Source of the DNA: Candidatus Aenigmatarchaeota archaeon
GTDB lineage: Archaea; Aenigmatarchaeota; Aenigmatarchaeia; GW2011-AR5; WALA01
Direction: 5' to 3'
Assembly (NCBI GenBank): GCA_015522745.1
Contig: WALQ01000028.1
Coordinates: 1-35,080 of the forward strand
DNA length: 35,080 nucleotides
Part shown: piece by piece, positions 30,447 through 35,080 of the stretch
Position numbering within the stretch: position 1 is the first letter of the stretch
How the letters are laid out: the number at the start of each line of letters is the position of its first letter
Notes under the pieces: model-generated
Databases searched by the model: none
What the model was told of the DNA's origin: nothing
What the model saw: only the letters and a program-made list of their open reading frames with translations
Translations under genes and position numbers: made by a program

Positions 30447-30691
30447 TGGGGTCAGAGGGATTCGAACCCCCGTCAGCAGGTTTCTCCTGTCATCGCTCGT
30501 TTCCGAGCTCAGCGCTCCAGAAAAGCCCTTTAGAAAAGGGCTTTAACCTAAAACTTTCTGAACCCTTTTCTTTTCAAAGAAAAGCGTTCTATCGGAAAAG
30601 AAAGTTTGAAAAACTTTCTTTCAACTCCCTTCTTTCAGCGGAAGGGAGCTCTCTGGAGCCTACCGTCCTAACCAGGCTAGACTATGACCCC
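30447..30691 (-). tRNA. tRNA-Trp(CCA) with intron at 37/38
   Basis: Exon 1 is 30653-30691 and exon 2 is 30447-30481. The acceptor stem pairs GGGGTCA with TGACCCC, the D arm is GTCT/GGAC, the anticodon stem GTAGG/CCTGC, and the T arm GGGGG-TTCGAAT-CCCTC. The loop reads C-T-CCA-G-A, so the anticodon is CCA. The discriminator base is A and the CCA tail is not encoded. A bulge-helix-bulge is visible: CTCC of the anticodon region pairs with GGAG near the intron's 3' end, and the cuts fall two bases into each three-base bulge. An apparent plus-strand reading frame over this gene is a shadow. A TATA-like ATTTAAACAC lies upstream near 30716-30727. Confidence 0.93.
30482..30652 (-). other. 171-nt tRNA-Trp intron made of five perfect hairpins
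   Basis: Five perfect inverted repeats fill the intron: 30495-30508 (5-bp stem, GAAA tetraloop on the RNA strand), 30522-30544 (10 bp), 30565-30584 (8-9 bp), 30597-30621 (11 bp) and 30625-30648 (8 bp). GAGCTC stands near both ends. Much longer than most archaeal tRNA introns. A C-box-like GCGATGA (30490-30496) and two CTGA sequences are present, but I could not build a convincing C/D guide RNA. Confidence 0.85.
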
Positions 30692-30834
30692 GCTCTTAAA
30701 TTATTTCTGGTAACGTGTTTAAATAATTAATGTTTTTTTACCGCAATGACAGTGAGCCCGAAAGTTTCAAGGGTCAGGATTGTGTATGGATAATTTAATT
30801 TAAACTTTCAATCCAATTTCTTATCGGTGATGAC
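30692..30834. promoter_or_regulatory. Intergenic region with promoters of tRNA-Trp and HIT gene
   Basis: It contains a minus-strand TATA-like element for the tRNA (near 30716-30727), and on the plus strand TTTAATTTAAAC (about 30793-30804) plus GGTGATGAC just before the HIT start. No gene is seen in the remaining bases. Confidence 0.5.
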
Positions 30835-31314
30835 ATGGACGGATGCATATTTTGTAAAATAGTTTCCGGCGAGATACCGAGCTTCAAAATACTCGAGACG
30901 GATAAATGCATTGCAATACTTGACATCAATCCAGCAAACCCTGGTCACACACTCATAGTGTCAAAAGAGCATTTTGACAACGTGTACTCCATAGATGACG
31001 ACGTTCTTTCTGACATGATGCTCGTTGCGAAGAAAATAGCACGCCGGCTAAAAGAGAGATTAGGGTGCAAAGGCGTAAACATAATCATGAACAATGAGAA
31101 AATTGCAGGGCAGATAATTCCGCACGCTCATATTCACGTCATACCGAGGTTCGACGACGACAAGGTCATAATAACGTATACGAAGAAACAGATGGCGAAG
31201 GAGCAATTCGCCGAGATAGCAAAACGCCTTTCTGAAGAAGAACAAGAAGAGCACGAAGAGAGCGGGGAGGAGGCGCCGAAAGAGAACATAAAAGAGGAGT
31301 GGGTCTTCCGCTAG
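30835..31314 (+). CDS. HIT-family nucleotide hydrolase
   Basis: 159 residues. N-terminal CIFCKIVSGEIPS with a zinc-type C-x-x-C, the LDINPANPGHTLIVSKEHF block, and the active-site HIT motif HAHIHVIPR (about 100-108). These enzymes hydrolyse nucleoside phosphoramidates or dinucleoside polyphosphates (Hint-like). The C-terminal 30 residues are very acidic and Glu-rich, an add-on to the compact fold. ATG 30835 is preceded by GGTGATGAC and a TATA-like element. Confidence 0.93.
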   Translation: MDGCIFCKIVSGEIPSFKILETDKCIAILDINPANPGHTLIVSKEHFDNVYSIDDDVLSDMMLVAKKIARRLKERLGCKGVNIIMNNEKIAGQIIPHAHIHVIPRFDDDKVIITYTKKQMAKEQFAEIAKRLSEEEQEEHEESGEEAPKENIKEEWVFR

Positions 31315-31348
31315 ATAACTTTTAATTTCTTTCTTTTTAGTAATCAAT

Positions 31349-32317
31349 ATGCTTGTAAAAGAATCCGACCTGAAACGCCTTGCCGATGGGCTCATCAATT
31401 ATTTTTACTTCTTTAATCAACACGATGAGGAGCATCAAAACGAAATAATCGTGAAAAGCAAGAAGGAGCTCATGAACGCATTGAAAAGCGACCTCGGAGA
31501 CACGAAAATTTATTTTGAAGGTCGCGTGCTCTCAGATGGAATGAGCTCAGACGAATTCGACAAAAAAGGCAAGGAGTTTAAAATAAAGATTCCCCATCCT
31601 AATCGTGTAATAAATCCGCAGAAGTTGATACGCGATCAAATAAAAAACCACAGCAAAGGAATTTATCGAGGATACGGATGGAGGTCGCGCTCCGACAACA
31701 CTTTTCGGCTCACGCCGTTGACAATGATTTTCAAAGGACTTGAGATGCTTTACTTTTTTGTTCCAAAAATTTACGAGAAGCCCGAGAACGAAAATGCGAA
31801 GAAACTTCACTTTTACCTCTCCAAAGTTTTTGACAACGTCATCCATTCCGACGATTACGGCGAGAACGCAATCGTATACGTGCCTTCCACATCAGAAGAC
31901 AGGATTTACAAAATGAAAATAGAGCATGTCCCATTACATTTAGGCGAGTGGGAAAACACAAAACAATCAAACCACAACTGCGACTACGTGAATTACTTTA
32001 CACTTGCCAAAAAGTACAAGAACACAATTGCGGTCTGGTGCCATCACGGCGTTGCTGCGTTTAATTACTTGAAGTGGAAATCTCAGCGCGGCGAGTACTC
32101 TGACGGGAAGAAAATACTTTCAAACATGTTCACCATACCAAATGAGAGAGATATGAACTTTTACAACAATCTCGGCAACGTTTTCATTCATGACAGCGGG
32201 TACAGGTATTTGACTATGGCCGAGAGGGAAGCGCTGCTTTGGATGCACGTTCTTGGTAATGAGAAATCGTTTTCGTACGACAGGGAGCTCTCATCGTTCA
32301 TAATAAAAATAAAATAA
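31349..32317 (+). CDS. Uncharacterised soluble protein (322 aa)
   Basis: 322 residues, no membrane helix or recognised domain. Features seen: a basic region with RGYGWRSRSDNTFRL (about 108-122), an acidic/aromatic middle and VWCHHGVAAFNYLKW (about 230-244) with paired His and a Cys that might bind a metal or form an active site. The gene has its own AT-rich promoter area (CTTTTAATTTC) in the 34-base gap after the HIT gene and ends 12 bases before the convergent dikinase gene. Codon use matches the surroundings. Confidence 0.72.
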   Translation: MLVKESDLKRLADGLINYFYFFNQHDEEHQNEIIVKSKKELMNALKSDLGDTKIYFEGRVLSDGMSSDEFDKKGKEFKIKIPHPNRVINPQKLIRDQIKNHSKGIYRGYGWRSRSDNTFRLTPLTMIFKGLEMLYFFVPKIYEKPENENAKKLHFYLSKVFDNVIHSDDYGENAIVYVPSTSEDRIYKMKIEHVPLHLGEWENTKQSNHNCDYVNYFTLAKKYKNTIAVWCHHGVAAFNYLKWKSQRGEYSDGKKILSNMFTIPNERDMNFYNNLGNVFIHDSGYRYLTMAEREALLWMHVLGNEKSFSYDRELSSFIIKIK

Positions 32318-32329
32318 AAAAGGAGAAGT

Positions 32330-34960
32330 TTAATTTTTATTTTTCAGCTTCGCCTGAGCCGCCGCAAGTCTTGCTATCGGAACTCTGTATGGAGAGCACG
32401 AAACGTAGTTGAGCCCTATGATGTGGCAGAATTCAATGGAAGATGGGTTTCCGCCGTGTTCGCCGCATATTCCGAGCTCGAGTTTCGGATTCGATTTCTT
32501 CCCGTCACTGACAGCCATCTTCATGAGCTTTCCCACACCGTCGCGGTCGAGAACTGCGAACGGGTTGTCCTTGAGGATCTTCTTGTCTATATACTGTGCC
32601 AAGAACTTCGATTCCGCGTCATCCCTCGAATATCCGAATGTCATTTGGGTCAGGTCGTTCGTTCCAAAAGAGTAGAATTCCGCGTGTTTTGCTATCTCCT
32701 CTGACGTCAGAGCCGCGCGCGGTATCTCTATCATGGTTCCTATCATGTAGTGTATGTCAGCACCATTTTCTTCGAGGACGCTCTTTGCGACGCGGTCAAC
32801 GATTTCGCGCGCTATCCTGAGCTCATTCACGTGGCCGACGAGCGGTATCATTATCTCCGGCTTCACGTCAACTCCCTCGTTCTTCACTTCGACTGCCGCT
32901 TCCATTATGGCGCGCGTTTGCATTTCAATTATCTCCGGATATATGATTCCGAGCCTGCATCCGCGCAGTCCGAGCATCGGGTTCGCCTCGTGCAATTCAT
33001 TCACGCGGTCGAGAAGCTCTTGGACTTCCTTTATTTCGTTCTCATTTCCGTGCTCCTTGAGAAGTGCAAGCTTCACCATGAGGTCTTCGCGCTTCGGCAG
33101 GAATTCGTGCAACGGCGGGTCGATGAGCCGGATGATGACAGGTCTCGATCCCATTGCCTTGAAAATTCCAACGAAGTCCTCACGCTGCATCGGGAGGAGA
33201 AGGTCGAGATACTTTTTCCTCTCCTCAGACGTCTTTGACATAATCATCTTCTGAACCGTCGGGAGTCGCTCTGGGTCGAAGAACATGTGCTCCGTTCGGC
33301 AGAGTCCTATGCCCTCCGCGCCGAGCTCGACTGCTTTCACCGCGTCCTTCGGGTTGTCTGCGTTTGCGCGGACTCCGAGGTCGCGTATCTCATCTGCCCA
33401 GGTGAGAAGCGTCTTAAATTCTCCTGAAAGTGTCGGCTCAACTGTTGGAACTATTCCTTTTATGACTTCTCCTGTTGACCCATCAATTGTGATCTCTTCA
33501 CCCTTTTCGACACGCACGCCCTTGACCTCGAAGAAGTCACCGTGGATTTCTATGTCCTCGCATCCGGCGACGCACGGCTTTCCCATTCCGCGCGCCACAA
33601 CTGCCGCATGTGATGTCATTCCACCATGGACCGTAAGTATTCCCTGAGATGCTATCATCCCATGTATGTCCTCAGGGGTTGTTTCGTTGCGGACGAGTAT
33701 GACTTTCTCACCGCTTTCACTGAGACTCACGGTCTCGTCAGCGTCAAACACGACTTTTCCTGACGCTGCCCCAGGAGATGCTCCAAGGCCTTTTACAAGC
33801 ACGTCCTTCTTTGCATTCGGGTCGAGTCTCCTGTGTAAGAGTTGATTAAGGTCGTTCGGATTTACACGCAATATCGCCTCTTCCTTCGTTATGAGGCCCT
33901 CGTTGACCATGTCCACCGCGATTTTCACCGCTGCGGCTGCCGTGCGCTTGCCCGTTCTTGTCTGAAGCATGTAAAGTTTCCCTTTTTCCACTGTGAATTC
34001 CATGTCCTGCATATTGCGGTAATGCTTCTCGAGGGTCTTGAAGACGTTCTCGAGCTGCTCGTAAACTTTTGGTATCTCCTTCTTAAGATCGGATATACTT
34101 TTTGGAGTGCGTATTCCGGCGACAACGTCTTCACCTTGCGCGTTGAACAAGAATTCTCCGAAGTACTCCTTCTCGCCCGTGGCCGGGTTGCGCGTGAATG
34201 CCACACCCGTTCCTGAGTCTGGACCCATGTTACCAAACACCATGGTCTGGATGTTCACGGCGGTTCCGAGGTCGTCCGGTATCTTGTTCGCCTTTCTGTA
34301 CACTATGGCGCGCTCGTTGTTCCACGACTTGAACACGGCGTCTACGGACATCCTCAGCTGCTCGTACGGATCCTGTGGGAACTCACGCCCCGTCTCCTTC
34401 TTTATGAGCTCCTTGTACTTCTCTATGACCTCGCGCCAATCGGCCGCGGTGAGCTCTGTGTCTTCCTTGACGCCGCGCTTTTTCTTCTGCTCGGATATGA
34501 TTTCCTCGAATTTCTCGTGCGGCACGCCCATGACGACGTTTCCAAACATCTGAATTAGGCGCCTGTACGAGTCGTATGCGAACCGCTCGTCTCCCGTCTG
34601 CTTTTCAAGACCCTTCACGGAGACGTCGTTGAGCCCGAGATTCAATATGGTGTCCATCATGCCCGGCATGGAAATCGGAGCTCCGGAACGAACGGAAACG
34701 AGCAGTGGATTCTCGGAGTCGCCGAACTTCTTTCCCGTCTTTTTCTCGAGCTCCTTCATGTGAGCAAGGACGTCATCCCATAACCCTTCCGGGTACTTGT
34801 TATTTTTCGTGAAGTAGGCGCAAACTTCGGTTGTTATCGTGAATCCTGGCGGCACGGGCAACCCGATTTTTGTCATTTCGGCAAGGTTGGCCCCCTTTCC
34901 GCCAAGAAGCGATTTCATCTCCTTTCCGCCTTCTTCAAAAGAATATATGTACTTGGTCAT
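32330..34960 (-). CDS. ppdK: Pyruvate, phosphate dikinase
   Basis: 876 residues, full length. The N-terminal ATP-grasp part begins FEEGGKEMKSLLGGKGANLAEM; the phosphohistidine domain has GGMTSHAAVVARGMGKPC (phosphorylated His near residue 450); the C-terminal PEP/pyruvate barrel has GLCRTEHMFF and CGEHGGNPSSIEFC with the catalytic Cys. It interconverts pyruvate, ATP and phosphate with PEP, AMP and pyrophosphate, serving glycolysis or gluconeogenesis in energy-limited cells. The ribosome site GGAGGTG, five bases before the ATG, is the best in the window after that of the pilin, suggesting high expression. Confidence 0.97.
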   Translation of the reverse strand: MTKYIYSFEEGGKEMKSLLGGKGANLAEMTKIGLPVPPGFTITTEVCAYFTKNNKYPEGLWDDVLAHMKELEKKTGKKFGDSENPLLVSVRSGAPISMPGMMDTILNLGLNDVSVKGLEKQTGDERFAYDSYRRLIQMFGNVVMGVPHEKFEEIISEQKKKRGVKEDTELTAADWREVIEKYKELIKKETGREFPQDPYEQLRMSVDAVFKSWNNERAIVYRKANKIPDDLGTAVNIQTMVFGNMGPDSGTGVAFTRNPATGEKEYFGEFLFNAQGEDVVAGIRTPKSISDLKKEIPKVYEQLENVFKTLEKHYRNMQDMEFTVEKGKLYMLQTRTGKRTAAAAVKIAVDMVNEGLITKEEAILRVNPNDLNQLLHRRLDPNAKKDVLVKGLGASPGAASGKVVFDADETVSLSESGEKVILVRNETTPEDIHGMIASQGILTVHGGMTSHAAVVARGMGKPCVAGCEDIEIHGDFFEVKGVRVEKGEEITIDGSTGEVIKGIVPTVEPTLSGEFKTLLTWADEIRDLGVRANADNPKDAVKAVELGAEGIGLCRTEHMFFDPERLPTVQKMIMSKTSEERKKYLDLLLPMQREDFVGIFKAMGSRPVIIRLIDPPLHEFLPKREDLMVKLALLKEHGNENEIKEVQELLDRVNELHEANPMLGLRGCRLGIIYPEIIEMQTRAIMEAAVEVKNEGVDVKPEIMIPLVGHVNELRIAREIVDRVAKSVLEENGADIHYMIGTMIEIPRAALTSEEIAKHAEFYSFGTNDLTQMTFGYSRDDAESKFLAQYIDKKILKDNPFAVLDRDGVGKLMKMAVSDGKKSNPKLELGICGEHGGNPSSIEFCHIIGLNYVSCSPYRVPIARLAAAQAKLKNKN

Positions 34961-34965
34961 TCAGA

Positions 34966-34972
34966 CACCTCC
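34966..34972 (-). promoter_or_regulatory. Strong ribosome binding site of ppdK
   Basis: GGAGGTG on the minus strand, five bases before ATG 34960: a full match to the archaeal 16S tail. Confidence 0.75.
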
Positions 34973-35006
34973 AATTTTTTTCTAGAAGAAAATAATGGGC
35001 GAATGT

Positions 35007-35019
35007 TTTTAAATTTGAC
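35007..35019 (-). promoter_or_regulatory. TATA-like promoter of ppdK
   Basis: The minus strand reads AAATTTAAAAACA about 50 bases before the ATG, giving a leader of roughly 20-25 bases that includes the ribosome site. Confidence 0.45.
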
Positions 35020-35070
35020 ACGATTTTTGTGTGTTTTGTAAATCAGACAGTTATTGAAGCGTTTGAAAAC

Positions 35071-35080
35071 GTTTATAAAC
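35071..35080. promoter_or_regulatory. Palindromic TATA element at the right edge
   Basis: GTTTATAAAC is a perfect palindrome and a good TATA box on either strand. It probably serves a gene starting beyond the window; no gene is seen in the last 100 bases. Confidence 0.3.

Noticed and set aside
30482..30652. Box C/D guide RNA in the tRNA-Trp intron
   Set aside because: A C-like GCGATGA and CTGA sequences occur, but order and spacing do not give a convincing guide; left open as a finding on the hairpins.
30447..30691. Class II tRNA (Leu or Ser) with long variable arm
   Set aside because: CAGG...CCTG looked like a variable arm, but CCTGC pairs with GTAGG as anticodon stem once the intron is removed, giving a normal class I tRNA-Trp.
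30446..30730. 94-codon plus-strand frame
   Set aside because: It lies over the tRNA-Trp gene and its intron hairpins on the opposite strand.
1..35080. Insertion sequences, integrases or prophage genes
   Set aside because: No transposase, integrase or terminal inverted repeats were found in any frame.

Overview
The window comes from an archaeon. It carries a PCNA sliding clamp, an intron-containing tRNA-Trp spliced through a bulge-helix-bulge, TATA-box promoters (often leaderless, otherwise with GGTGAT-type ribosome sites) and pilin-like proteins with archaeal class III-type signal peptides (K/R-G followed by a hydrophobic helix). The many short membrane proteins, overlapping genes and uncharacterised coiled-coil proteins resemble uncultured small-genome (DPANN-type) archaea, but the sequence alone does not let me place it in a phylum.

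Positions 1-19261, nearly all on the minus strand and read right to left, form one large surface-machine locus of the type IV pilus/type II secretion class. Its core is a secretion ATPase (11166-13397), a double-length TadC/FlaJ-like membrane platform (7236-9260) and a short pilin with a very strong ribosome site (9316-9735). Around these are at least five more pilin-like proteins with large ectodomains (1-4077), two single-helix proteins with large ectodomains (4410-5276 on the plus strand, and 5287-6891), four one-helix microproteins of 43-56 residues, a SpoIIM-family membrane protein, two coiled-coil proteins, three paralogous multi-helix membrane proteins, a three-helix/coiled-coil protein, a PHP-family phosphoesterase and a glycine-rich repeat protein. 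A cysteine-rich module recurs in two of the surface proteins. No prepilin peptidase or archaellin is visible here.

Positions 19341-23004 hold a half-size EamA transporter, then a plus-strand set: a nucleotidyltransferase, a paralogue that has lost the catalytic residues, and a 56-residue membrane protein. A small OB-fold protein follows, abutting PCNA.

Positions 23005-28618 (minus strand) hold the most striking cluster. It contains a bacterial-type fatty-acid kinase pair (FakA-like DAK2 protein and DegV/FakB fatty-acid-binding protein), three tandem PlsY-type glycerol-3-phosphate acyltransferase homologues (one degenerate), a Bax-inhibitor-1-like membrane protein and PRPP synthetase. The order and overlaps suggest a route that captures fatty acids, phosphorylates them and esterifies them to glycerol phosphate, which is unexpected beside archaeal isoprenoid lipids.

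Positions 28710-35080 hold a PhoU/TrkA_C regulator with an MgtE/SLC41-type cation transporter, tRNA-Trp with a 171-nt hairpin-filled intron, a HIT hydrolase, an unknown 322-residue protein and pyruvate phosphate dikinase. Across the whole window the palindrome GAGCTC is about ten-fold more frequent than base composition predicts.
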